Below are positions 8,267 to 15,521 of a stretch of DNA of 64,000 nucleotides, in pieces. Within the stretch, counting starts at the first letter, position 1. The number at the start of each line of letters is the position of its first letter. This DNA comes from Kluyvera sp046569695 (GTDB lineage: Bacteria; Pseudomonadota; Gammaproteobacteria; Enterobacterales; Enterobacteriaceae): positions 62,001 to 126,000 of the forward strand of contig NZ_JBKHUI010000014.1 in assembly GCF_046569695.1 (NCBI RefSeq), in the 5' to 3' direction. The position numbers were made by a program, and so were the translations under genes. The notes beneath the pieces are model-generated. The model was not told the DNA's origin and made no database searches. It saw nothing but the letters and a program-made list of their open reading frames with translations.

Positions 8267-8971
8267 TTATTTTTTTGTGTAATCACGCGCACCGAAAATG
8301 GCGGTGCCGATGCGTACCATTGTACTACCTGCCGCGATGGCGGCTTCCATATCGTCAGACATACCCAGAGATAATGTGTCGACGCTTGGGTAGTCTGCTT
8401 TTAGCCGCGCAAACGCGGCTGCCATCTGTTGAGCGACGGCAAGTTGCCGCTCGTACTCTGTTTCCGGAGCCGGAATGGCCATCAGACCACGCAGACGGAC
8501 GTTTGGCAGCGCGACAATGTCGGCGGCCAGGGCATCCAGCGCGTCCAGCGGAATGCCGGATTTGCTCTGCTCATCGCTGATGTTGATTTGAATCAGCACG
8601 TTAAGCGGCGGCATCTCTGCCGGACGCTGCTCGCTCAGCCTGGTTGCGATCTTCAGGCGATCAACGGTATGACACCAGTCAAAATGCTCGGCGACCAGGC
8701 GACTTTTGTTGGACTGCAACGGGCCAATAAAGTGCCATTGCAGCGAGGTGATACCTTTTTCCCGAAAGTGAAGGATCTTTTCCACCCCTTCCTGAACATA
8801 ATTTTCGCCAAATGCCCGCTGTCCGGCTGCGACCGCTTCTTCGACGGCGCTCGCAGGTTTGGTTTTGCTGACGGCAAGCAGCGTAACTTCTTCTGAATCA
8901 CGGCCGCAACGTACTGCTGCCGCTGAGATTTTCTCCCTGACCTGTGCCAGGTTATGCGCAATATCGTTCAT
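8267..8971 (-). CDS. yggS: YggS, PLP homeostasis protein
   Basis: The 234-residue protein is a full-length YggS/PLPBP. The pyridoxal-phosphate lysine is K36 in LLAVSKTKP; FGENYVQE, WHFIGPLQSNK and LSLGMSDDMEAAI follow in the usual order. It has no known enzyme activity and controls the cellular PLP balance. Its start codon is only 16 bp from that of the divergent gene yggR, so promoters for both must overlap the coding regions. Confidence 0.95.
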   Translation of the reverse strand: MNDIAHNLAQVREKISAAAVRCGRDSEEVTLLAVSKTKPASAVEEAVAAGQRAFGENYVQEGVEKILHFREKGITSLQWHFIGPLQSNKSRLVAEHFDWCHTVDRLKIATRLSEQRPAEMPPLNVLIQINISDEQSKSGIPLDALDALAADIVALPNVRLRGLMAIPAPETEYERQLAVAQQMAAAFARLKADYPSVDTLSLGMSDDMEAAIAAGSTMVRIGTAIFGARDYTKK

Positions 8972-8987
8972 ATGTGCTGGTGGGTCT

Positions 8988-9968
8988 ATGGATATACAAG
9001 AAATGGTGTCGCTTAGTGTAAAGCATAACGTATCGGATCTACACCTATGTAGCAGCAGGACGGCACGCTGGCGTCAGGCCGGAAAGCTTTTGATCGCGCC
9101 ATTTTCCTCGCCGGACCCGCAAATGCTGCTGGTGAGCTGGCTCAATGAAGCGCAAAAGGAGGAGTGGCAGCAGCGCCATCAGCTGGATTTTGCGCTCTCG
9201 CTGCCCGGCTGTCCTCGCCTGCGTGCCAGTGCCTTTGCGCATAGTGATGGCATCTCTCTGGTGCTGCGACTGCTGCCTGAGGCCTGCCCAACGCTTGCGG
9301 CGCTGCATACGCCAGTGGCGCTGGCGGAGCTGCTACGGGAAGAGAGCGGGCTTATCCTGGTGACGGGAGCGACGGGTAGCGGTAAATCGACCACCCTTGC
9401 GGCAATGGTTGATCACCTCAACCATCAACTGGCGGGGCATATTGTGACGCTCGAAGATCCGGTGGAGTTTGTGCACGAAAGCGGTAGCTGTTTAATTCAT
9501 CAGCGCGAAGTCGGCGCTCACACGGCTTCATTTTCCGCAGCGCTACGGGCGGCGCTGCGTCAGGACCCTGACGTTATCCTCCTCGGTGAGCTGCGCGATA
9601 GCGACACCATTCGGCTCGCGCTGACCGCGGCAGAAACCGGTCACCTGGTGCTGGCAACGCTGCATACGCGAGGGGCGGCGCAGGCCATTGAACGGCTTAT
9701 TGACGTCTTTCCCGCACAGGAAAAAGATCCGGTACGTCATCAGTTGGCGAGCAGCCTGTGCGCGGTGCTGTCGCAGAAGCTGCAGCCGGATAGTCACGGC
9801 GGGCGAGTGGCGCTATTTGAAATGCTGATCAATACCCCAGCCGTAGGCAATCTGATTCGTGAGGGTAAGACGCATCAGCTGGCTGGGGTGATGCAGACTG
9901 GCCTGCAGAGCGGGATGCAGACCTTCAGCCAGAGCTATCAGCAGCGGGTGAAAGCCGGGATGCTATAA
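8988..9968 (+). CDS. yggR: YggR, PilT-like ATPase
   Basis: The 326-residue product has the same length as E. coli YggR. It has the PilT/type IV pilus retraction ATPase fold: Walker A GATGSGKST at residues 127-135, the TLEDPVE Asp-box near 155-160, Walker B DVILLGELRD near 195-204, and the His-box GHLVLATLHT. The reading frame is open upstream to 8859, but the ATG at 8988 gives the conserved N-terminus (MDIQEMVSLSVKHNVSDLHL). No pilus genes are nearby, and its function in enterobacteria is unproven. A twitching-type ATPase without a local pilus operon is the normal situation for yggR. Confidence 0.9.
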   Translation: MDIQEMVSLSVKHNVSDLHLCSSRTARWRQAGKLLIAPFSSPDPQMLLVSWLNEAQKEEWQQRHQLDFALSLPGCPRLRASAFAHSDGISLVLRLLPEACPTLAALHTPVALAELLREESGLILVTGATGSGKSTTLAAMVDHLNHQLAGHIVTLEDPVEFVHESGSCLIHQREVGAHTASFSAALRAALRQDPDVILLGELRDSDTIRLALTAAETGHLVLATLHTRGAAQAIERLIDVFPAQEKDPVRHQLASSLCAVLSQKLQPDSHGGRVALFEMLINTPAVGNLIREGKTHQLAGVMQTGLQSGMQTFSQSYQQRVKAGML

Positions 9969-10322
9969 CGTTATGAAGGGAGTATACTTTTCACGCCGGC
10001 AACCTATAGATAAATCAGCCCCGGCGCTGAAACATTTTCGCTACCACAATGTATACATTAATAATGTGATGTAATTCCTGTTTTTTAATAAGCGCATCTT
10101 AAGTGATTATATTTTAAATGGCATTTGTAAATATAATTATTTATCCTGTTGCGTGAATGTATTTTTTTGTGGTTTCTACGTGATAATGCGCAAAACATTT
10201 TTATAACTTACTACGATTTTTATTCTAATAGAGTAATAATCCCTAAGCTATTAGGATGAGTTATTTGTAATGGTTGAATTACATTATGTTGCGTAGGCTT
10301 ACAAAAAAAGGTTGATATTCTT

Positions 10323-10352
10323 TTGACACTTCTCGGCTCTTCGTTCTATTCT
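10323..10352 (+). promoter_or_regulatory. Predicted sigma70 promoter of the csgD-like gene
   Basis: A perfect -35 hexamer TTGACA (10323-10328) is followed after 18 bp by TATTCT (10347-10352). Transcription would start near 10359, giving a 5' leader of about 130 bases before ATG 10490. Confidence 0.5.
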
Positions 10353-10363
10353 ATTTGTGTAAT

Positions 10364-10377
10364 TAGGACTAATCTTA
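10364..10377 (-). promoter_or_regulatory. RcsAB-box candidate
   Basis: Read on the minus strand the site is TAAGATTAGTCCTA. It matches the published RcsAB consensus TaAGaatatTCctA at 12 of 14 positions. It lies a few bases downstream of the predicted transcription start, where binding would block transcription. RcsB is a known repressor of csgD in E. coli. Confidence 0.5.
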
Positions 10378-10489
10378 TGAAATATTATTTCACTTCTTGA
10401 TGCGTCCTTATTATTAATGGTATTAGGTTTACCTTTGCTTTGACTTATAAACACCATGATGGTGGAAATAGACTATGGAGAGTTTCAAA

Positions 10490-11143
10490 ATGTTTGAAGT
10501 AACAGAGAGTGCATCTAATTCCCGCAAGATTATTCTTATCACCCATCCGTCAGTACAAGCCAACGCGTTTGCCAACTACCTTGCTGAATTACTGTCAGTT
10601 TCCGTTGATGTGCATAACATCAACAAGCCGCTGATGCAGCGTCTGAGCAAAGGCACCGTGGTGTTGTTCGACATCGCTGTTTCCAACAAAAAGCTGAATG
10701 GTATCTGGCGCGATATTATTCGTACCCAGTTCGACTCTCCGCGCCTGCTTATTATTAACAGCGCACAGAAGTACGAATTATACGAAATGGCACAATGGCC
10801 AGCATTGTACGGCGTCTTCCGTCACGACGACGAAGAATCGCGCTTAATTGAGGGCGTCAAAGCGGTCTTAAACGGCGAGCAGACGGCTGAATTGAGCGTG
10901 ATGCACCCGGCAATGTATGCTGTTGAACATACAGAAGAAACTCATGATAGTGTTCCACTGACTGAACGTGAATGCGAAATTCTGAATGAATTACGCCACG
11001 GTGCGACCAATATGGATATTGCTCGCGCATTGTTCATCAGTGAAAATACCGTGCGTACGCACCTGTATAATGTTTTCCGCAAACTCAGCGTGAAAAACAG
11101 AACTCAGGCGGTAAGCTGGGCAAACGAAAACCTGCGTCACTAA
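10490..11143 (+). CDS. CsgD-like LuxR/FixJ-family transcription regulator
   Basis: The 217-residue protein resembles CsgD (216 residues) along its whole length. An N-terminal receiver-like domain covers about 1-135, with an aspartate at 61 in the strand VVLFDIA. A LuxR-type helix-turn-helix covers about 155-215 (PLTERECEIL, ARALFISENTVRTHLYNVFRKL, VKNRTQAVSWANENLR). The last part is nearly the same as in CsgD. An in-frame ATG lies at 10475, but GGAGAG at 10477-10482 sits 7 bases before ATG 10490 and gives the CsgD-like start MFEV. No curli genes are adjacent. It is probably a biofilm or surface-structure regulator, either a CsgD paralogue or a relocated copy. Confidence 0.8.
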   Translation: MFEVTESASNSRKIILITHPSVQANAFANYLAELLSVSVDVHNINKPLMQRLSKGTVVLFDIAVSNKKLNGIWRDIIRTQFDSPRLLIINSAQKYELYEMAQWPALYGVFRHDDEESRLIEGVKAVLNGEQTAELSVMHPAMYAVEHTEETHDSVPLTERECEILNELRHGATNMDIARALFISENTVRTHLYNVFRKLSVKNRTQAVSWANENLRH

Positions 11144-11211
11144 TATCCTGATATCAGCTGGCCAATGTGTGGGCTGTGCGATGAACCTCGGCCGCGTATA
11201 ACAGGTCTGTT

Positions 11212-11232
11212 CCCGGGAATTGATTTCCCGGG
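11212..11232. terminator. Hairpin between the csgD-like gene and ruvX
   Basis: CCCGGGAA (11212-11219) and TTCCCGGG (11225-11232) form a perfect 8-bp stem with a 5-base loop. It sits between two convergent genes. There is no T-run on either side, so termination efficiency is uncertain. Confidence 0.5.
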
Positions 11233-11242
11233 GGCGGGCGTG

Positions 11243-11662
11243 CTAGAAACCCTGGTCGAAATAACTTTCCAGAATCACCACCGCAGACGCTGAGTCGACG
11301 CTACCTTTGTCCAGCGCGCGAAATCCCCCGTGTTCAAACAGCCCTGCACGAGCTTCAACGGTGCTTAATCTTTCGTCATGCAGCGTGATCGCCACGCCAA
11401 AGCGGCCGTGGATCTTGTTGGCAAAATTACGCGCGCGGGCGGTCAGCGGTTGCTCAGTGCCGTCCATATTCAGCGGTAAACCGACGATCACCGTTTCCGG
11501 CTGCCACTCTTTGAGCAGGCGGGCAATCAGATTCCAGTCCGGCGTGCCGTCCTGTGCTTTCAGCGCGGCCAGCGGGCGTGCCGTTCCGGTAATGCGTTGA
11601 CCAATGGCCACGCCGATGCTGCGCGTACCGAAATCAAAAGCCAGCAGTGTTCCACTACTCAT
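11243..11662 (-). CDS. ruvX: RuvX/YqgF, pre-16S rRNA nuclease
   Basis: The 139-residue protein shows the YqgF RNase H-like fold. The first catalytic aspartate is D10 in LLAFDFGTRSIGVA, followed by VGLPLNMDG, HDERLSTVEA and a late aspartate in the SVDSASAVVILE region. The family processes the 5' end of 16S rRNA and was earlier annotated as a Holliday junction resolvase. Its ATG overlaps the yqgE TAA stop by one base (TAATG), indicating coupling. Confidence 0.94.
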   Translation of the reverse strand: MSSGTLLAFDFGTRSIGVAIGQRITGTARPLAALKAQDGTPDWNLIARLLKEWQPETVIVGLPLNMDGTEQPLTARARNFANKIHGRFGVAITLHDERLSTVEARAGLFEHGGFRALDKGSVDSASAVVILESYFDQGF

Positions 11663-12225
11663 TATGCGTGCCCCGCAGCGCCAGACATGGTCAGAATATT
11701 GATACCAATAAGTTTAGCCGCTTCTTTCCAGCGTTCGCCAATCGGTGTTTTAAACAGAATATTGAGATCCGCAGGCGCAGTCAGCCAGGCGTTATCGAGG
11801 ATCTCTTGCTCCAGCTGTCCTTTCTCCCATGAGGCATAGCCCAGCGCAACCAGCACGTCATTTGGCTGACGCGCGGTACCCAGCGTCTCCAGTACGTCGC
11901 GGGAGGTGGTGACGATGGTGTTATCGGAGATACGGATGCTCGAGGAGAACGACGCCGGTGGCGTGTGCAGAATAAAGCCACGATCTTCGGCCAGCGGGCC
12001 GCCCAGCATAACGGGCTTATCCAGCCGAATGGCGGGGTCGCGTGGTTCAGCGGTGATCTTCAGCTTCTCGAGGATGCCGTCGATCTGCAAATTTTCCAGT
12101 GGTTTATTAATAATGATGCCCATCGCGCCATCGTCGTTGTATTCGCAGATGTAAACCACGGAACGGCGGAAGATAGGATCCTGAAGGGATGGCATAGCAA
12201 TAAGGAAATGATGCTGTAAATTCAT
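11662..12225 (-). CDS. yqgE: YqgE, UPF0301 protein
   Basis: The 187-residue product has the same length as E. coli YqgE and contains the AlgH/UPF0301 signatures DPIFRRSVVYICEYNDDGAMG, KPVMLGGPLAEDRGFILH and LVALGYASWEKGQLEQE. The function is unknown. An open frame extends to 12261, but ATG 12225 (MNLQHHFLIAMPSL) is the conserved start. It is coupled to ruvX. Confidence 0.93.
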   Translation of the reverse strand: MNLQHHFLIAMPSLQDPIFRRSVVYICEYNDDGAMGIIINKPLENLQIDGILEKLKITAEPRDPAIRLDKPVMLGGPLAEDRGFILHTPPASFSSSIRISDNTIVTTSRDVLETLGTARQPNDVLVALGYASWEKGQLEQEILDNAWLTAPADLNILFKTPIGERWKEAAKLIGINILTMSGAAGHA

Positions 12226-12336
12226 TATCAGAGGTTCTTGTCCTGTTTCAATACGCAGCAATGCCCAGTATGCGGGGAAAGTACACGGCTGTCACCAGGC
12301 TTGCCCGTTTACGATGGGGGCGAAAGGCCTGATTGG

Positions 12337-12356
12337 CGGCGGGTTCCCTCCCGCCG
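12337..12356. terminator. Hairpin after gshB
   Basis: CGGCGGG (12337-12343) and CCCGCCG (12350-12356) form a 7-bp GC-only stem 15 bp after the gshB stop. The T-run (TTTT) lies on the plus-strand side, so it would terminate antisense transcription better than gshB. Confidence 0.45.
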
Positions 12357-12371
12357 TTTTAGGGCAATAGC

Positions 12372-13319
12372 TTATTTTTGCAGGCGTTTTTCAATCGCGT
12401 CCATCAGCATACCGGTGATAGAAATCGGATATTCCGCTTCGATTTCGCGCACGCAGGTTGGGCTGGTGACGTTAATTTCCGTCAGACGATCGCCGATGAT
12501 GTCGAGGCCAACGAAGATAAGCCCCTTGGCTTTCAGCGTCGGGCCGACTTTGCGGGCAATGGCCCAGTCGCTTTCGCTCAGCGGACGCGGTTCGCCACGG
12601 CCACCGGCCGCCAGGTTGCCACGGGTTTCGCCGCCCTGCGGGATACGCGCCAGGCAATAAGGTACCGGCTCGCCGTCGATCACCAGCACGCGCTTATCGC
12701 CGTCTTTGATGGCTGGCAGATAGTTCTGCGCCATGCAGTAGCGGCTGCCCAGTTCGGTCAGGGTCTCGGCAATCACGCCAATGTTCGGATCGCCTTCTTT
12801 CACGCGGAAGATAGAAGCGCCACCCATGCCGTCCAGCGGCTTCATGATGATGTCGCCGTGTTTTTCCCAGAACGCTTTCAGCTGGGCTTTGTTGCGGGTG
12901 ACCAGCGTTTCTGGCGTCAGGTCAGAGAACCAGGCGGTGAACAGCTTCTCGTTACAGTCGCGCAGGCTCTGCGGCTTGTTGACGATCAGCGTCCCTTTTT
13001 CTTCCGCGCGTTCCAGAATGTAGGTCGCATAGATAAATTCGGTGTCGAACGGCGGATCTTTACGCATCAGGATAACGTCGAGGTCAGCGAGCTTAATATC
13101 CTGCTCGTTGCCGAATTCGTACCATTTATCGTAGTTCTGCTCAACGCTCAGAAGGCGCGTACGGGCGTGAGATTCGCCGTTGATCAGATAAAGATCGTTC
13201 ATCTCCATGTAGTGGAGTTCATAGCCGCGACGCTGTGCTTCCAGCAGCATAGCGAAGCTGGTGTCTTTCTTGATATTGATGCTTGCGATGGGATCCATCA
13301 CGATGCCGAGCTTGATCAT
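12372..13319 (-). CDS. gshB: Glutathione synthetase
   Basis: The 315-residue protein has the prokaryotic GshB layout: an N-terminal domain (MIKLGIVMDPIASINIKKDT, then LMRKDPPFDTEFIYATYIL) and a C-terminal ATP-grasp domain with IMKPLDGMGGASIFR and EINVTSPTCVREIE, which holds Mg2+ and substrate residues. It joins gamma-glutamylcysteine and glycine with ATP to make glutathione in the cytoplasm. It lies 12 bp after rsmE on the same strand; coexpression of these two is conserved in enterobacteria. Confidence 0.96.
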   Translation of the reverse strand: MIKLGIVMDPIASINIKKDTSFAMLLEAQRRGYELHYMEMNDLYLINGESHARTRLLSVEQNYDKWYEFGNEQDIKLADLDVILMRKDPPFDTEFIYATYILERAEEKGTLIVNKPQSLRDCNEKLFTAWFSDLTPETLVTRNKAQLKAFWEKHGDIIMKPLDGMGGASIFRVKEGDPNIGVIAETLTELGSRYCMAQNYLPAIKDGDKRVLVIDGEPVPYCLARIPQGGETRGNLAAGGRGEPRPLSESDWAIARKVGPTLKAKGLIFVGLDIIGDRLTEINVTSPTCVREIEAEYPISITGMLMDAIEKRLQK

Positions 13320-13331
13320 TATTGTTCTCCT

Positions 13332-14063
13332 TTAACCCAAGTCACCAAATCGCACCTGCAGTGCGGTGATGGCGGTGAGTGCGGTAGTCTCTGTGCGCAA
13401 AACGCGAGGCCCCAACAGAATATCAGTAAACTGGTAGCGTGCGGTCATGGCAATTTCATCCGCCGACAGGCCGCCTTCAGGGCCAATCAGCAGGCGAACG
13501 CGCTCCACCGGCAGCGGCAGCGTGTTGATGCTGGCGCTGGCGCGCGGGTGCAGGTTGAGCTTCAGCGCATCATCCTGCTCGGCGCACCATGCCTCGACGT
13601 CCATCGCCGGGCGAATTTCCGGAACCTGGTTGCGACCGCATTGCTCACAGGCGGCAATCGCGATTTTTTGCCACTGCTGAATCTTCTTATTCAGACGCTC
13701 GGCATCCAGTTTAACGCCGCAGCGCTCGGAAAAAAGTGGCGTAATGAGGCTTACACCCAGTTCAATCGATTTCTGGATGGTGAATTCCATTTTGTCGCCG
13801 CGCGACATCACCTGGCCTAAGTGAATATGGATAGGCGATTCGCGGTCATCGAGGGTGCTGCTCTGGATTTCAACCGTCACGTTCTTTTTACCGGCATCGG
13901 TGATAACGGCCTCAAAGACGTGGTTGCTGCCGTCAAACAGCTGAATGGCCTGGCCTTTACCCATGCGCAAAACGCGCCCGACGTGGTTCGCCGCATCTTC
14001 GCATAGGGCAACCTGCGTGCCGACGGTGAGTGATTCTGGGTGGTAGATGCGAGGGATGCGCAT
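13332..14063 (-). CDS. rsmE: RsmE, 16S rRNA m3U1498 methyltransferase
   Basis: The 243-residue product has the E. coli length. The SPOUT-class C-terminal domain carries the SAM-binding knot motifs LLIGPEGGLSADEI and LGPRVLRTETTALTAI; the N-terminal PUA-like part starts MRIPRIYHPESL. It methylates U1498 in the decoding centre of 16S rRNA. An in-frame extension to 14117 runs into a GC-rich hairpin repeat and is rejected as the start. Confidence 0.95.
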   Translation of the reverse strand: MRIPRIYHPESLTVGTQVALCEDAANHVGRVLRMGKGQAIQLFDGSNHVFEAVITDAGKKNVTVEIQSSTLDDRESPIHIHLGQVMSRGDKMEFTIQKSIELGVSLITPLFSERCGVKLDAERLNKKIQQWQKIAIAACEQCGRNQVPEIRPAMDVEAWCAEQDDALKLNLHPRASASINTLPLPVERVRLLIGPEGGLSADEIAMTARYQFTDILLGPRVLRTETTALTAITALQVRFGDLG

Positions 14064-14087
14064 AGTCTGAATTCCATCTGTGGCTAC

Positions 14088-14110
14088 GCCCTCTCCGCCA
14101 GGGAGAGGGC
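14088..14110. repeat. GC-rich CCCTCTCC hairpin repeat, copy 1
   Basis: GCCCTCTCC and GGAGAGGGC face each other across a short loop, between endA and rsmE. Further copies of this CCCTCTCC/GGGAGAGGG family lie at about 52183-52220, 55987-56027 and 56067-56106. It probably forms a stable mRNA hairpin. Confidence 0.7.
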
Positions 14111-14141
14111 AGGGCAAAATAACAATTGCCGCTAGTGTAGG

Positions 14142-14849
14142 TTAGCTCTTTTGCGCCTGGCAAGCCTGCAGCACATATGGATTATGGTTGCCCTGAATTT
14201 TAGCGATGCGCTGGTCGCGTTCGCACTCCCATTGGCTAACGGGATACATTTTATCCCAGGCGTTGAACAGCTGGGTTTGCTGGCGAGAGAGATTCAGCTG
14301 ATAACGGTCGCGCATATAGAAGTAGATGCGGGCGATGGCGCCGCGTGAACGCTCTGGCGGCTCGGCGACTTTCTCTTTAAAGTCGACTTTCATGGCGCAC
14401 TGGCCGTACTGACCTTCGCCGCCGTTCCACTGCCCGTACATGAAGTTGCCGCGATCGCCGTTCACCTCGCCGACGGCGGGCTGCAGGTTATGCATATCGC
14501 TCTCCATCTTGCGGTATTCCGGGTCTTTGGCGCAGTTCTTCCGCCCGCCATCCTGCCAGCACTGGCGCTGATGGCCGAACTGCCAGGCCGGAACAACGTG
14601 CTCCCACTCGACGCGGCTGGCGCGGTTCTCATTTTTACGCACTTTATAGCCGCAGGATTCCAGATCGATAACGCCTTTCTTACCCTGCCAGTTAATTTTA
14701 CAGCCGCAGTAGAAATCGCCGGGAACGTCGCTATTCACTTTTACGCCCGCGCTTTTGGCCTGGGAAAAACTGTTAATACCTTCGGCAAGCGCCTGCCCAG
14801 AGAGTGCCGCCGCGACAAACGCCACGGCAAAAGACAAATTACGGTACAT
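14142..14849 (-). CDS. endA: Endonuclease I, periplasmic
   Basis: The 235-residue product matches E. coli EndA in length and sequence. A signal peptide covers about residues 1-22 (ending QALA before EGINSF). The nuclease centre is the His-Me finger with H84 in VEWEHVVPAW and the downstream DMHNLQPAVGEVNGDRGN stretch. It cuts double-stranded DNA non-specifically in the periplasm. Several cysteines (FYCGCK, RQCWQ, KNCAK) point to disulfides. An open frame to 14906 is rejected because the signal peptide begins at 14849. Confidence 0.95.
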   Translation of the reverse strand: MYRNLSFAVAFVAAALSGQALAEGINSFSQAKSAGVKVNSDVPGDFYCGCKINWQGKKGVIDLESCGYKVRKNENRASRVEWEHVVPAWQFGHQRQCWQDGGRKNCAKDPEYRKMESDMHNLQPAVGEVNGDRGNFMYGQWNGGEGQYGQCAMKVDFKEKVAEPPERSRGAIARIYFYMRDRYQLNLSRQQTQLFNAWDKMYPVSQWECERDQRIAKIQGNHNPYVLQACQAQKS

Positions 14850-14943
14850 CACGAACTCCATCTCAAAACGAGCCCGCAACGTAACCAATGTGGTTGTCAG
14901 ATGCAATCAGTCAGGTCAGAAAACTTCCAGATATTTCCGTTAG

Positions 14944-15444
14944 TTACATTTCGGCAACTAATGGTTCGCCGCAGTGGACGCAGCGATAGGTGGCTTCACC
15001 GCGCACCACACGATTATGGCGGCGAACGGTAAGCTGGTGCTGCTGGCAGCGGCAGCGATAGGGGAAGGTATTTTTGCGCACGGACTCCAGTTCGAACTGA
15101 TGGGTACGTCGCGCCGGTACGCCAAGCACGCTCTCCATCATCCACTTCCACTCTTTACCGTGCGGTGCGACGCGGCCAAAGTGTTTCCAGACCAGCAGGT
15201 GCGCCAGTTCGTGCGGCACTACTTCATCAATAAACGCCTGCTGGTTTTCCTGTAACAACACGGGATTGAGGCGAATTTCATACTGCTGCAGCCAGGCGGT
15301 GCCCGCGGAGGTGCCGCGCTGCTGATAGACCAGCTTCGGTTCAGGGTAGTTACGCCCCAGCGCCAGGTTGGCCTGAGCGAGTTTTTCCCGCAGGCTGCGC
15401 ATGACGTTTTGCTGGACGGCGATAGGAATGCGAGGGGTTTTCAT
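14944..15444 (-). CDS. sprT: SprT-family zinc metalloprotein
   Basis: The 166-residue protein has the SprT zinc-metallopeptidase signature HELAH at residues 78-82. A C-terminal zinc ribbon is visible as two Cys pairs, RCRC and CVHC. Its cellular role in enterobacteria is not well defined; family members act on DNA-protein crosslinks in eukaryotes. It lies between galP and endA on the same strand, as in E. coli. Confidence 0.93.
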   Translation of the reverse strand: MKTPRIPIAVQQNVMRSLREKLAQANLALGRNYPEPKLVYQQRGTSAGTAWLQQYEIRLNPVLLQENQQAFIDEVVPHELAHLLVWKHFGRVAPHGKEWKWMMESVLGVPARRTHQFELESVRKNTFPYRCRCQQHQLTVRRHNRVVRGEATYRCVHCGEPLVAEM

Positions 15445-15487
15445 AACGGCTGAGGATAGAGCGTGAAGCGGGGTGGTGCAAGAAGAA

Positions 15488-15511
15488 GCTTCCTCCCTGG
15501 CGGGAGGAAGC
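15488..15511 (-). terminator. Rho-independent terminator after galP
   Basis: GCTTCCTCCC and GGGAGGAAGC form a perfect 10-bp stem (loop 15498-15501). On the minus strand it is followed by TTCTTCTT. It lies 10 bp after the galP stop. Confidence 0.75.
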
Positions 15512-15521
15512 GGGATGACGG

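Larger units (their letters stand above)
9969..10489. other. Long AT-rich regulatory region before the csgD-like gene
   Basis: About 520 bp without a credible gene, strongly AT-rich compared with the flanking genes. It contains several short TTAGG/CCTAA inverted repeats (for example CCTAAGCTATTAGG near 10242-10255), a predicted promoter at 10323-10352 and an RcsAB-like box at 10364-10377. The base composition fits silencing by H-NS, as at the E. coli csgD promoter; this is inference. Confidence 0.5.

Noticed and set aside
8859..8987. N-terminal extension of yggR
   Set aside because: It lies antisense to yggS and does not fit the conserved N-terminus of YggR; ATG 8988 gives the E. coli length.
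12378..13820. 480-codon open frame on the plus strand opposite gshB and rsmE
   Set aside because: It is antisense to two well-conserved genes, has no ribosome binding site or recognisable domains and arises from codon bias of the real genes.
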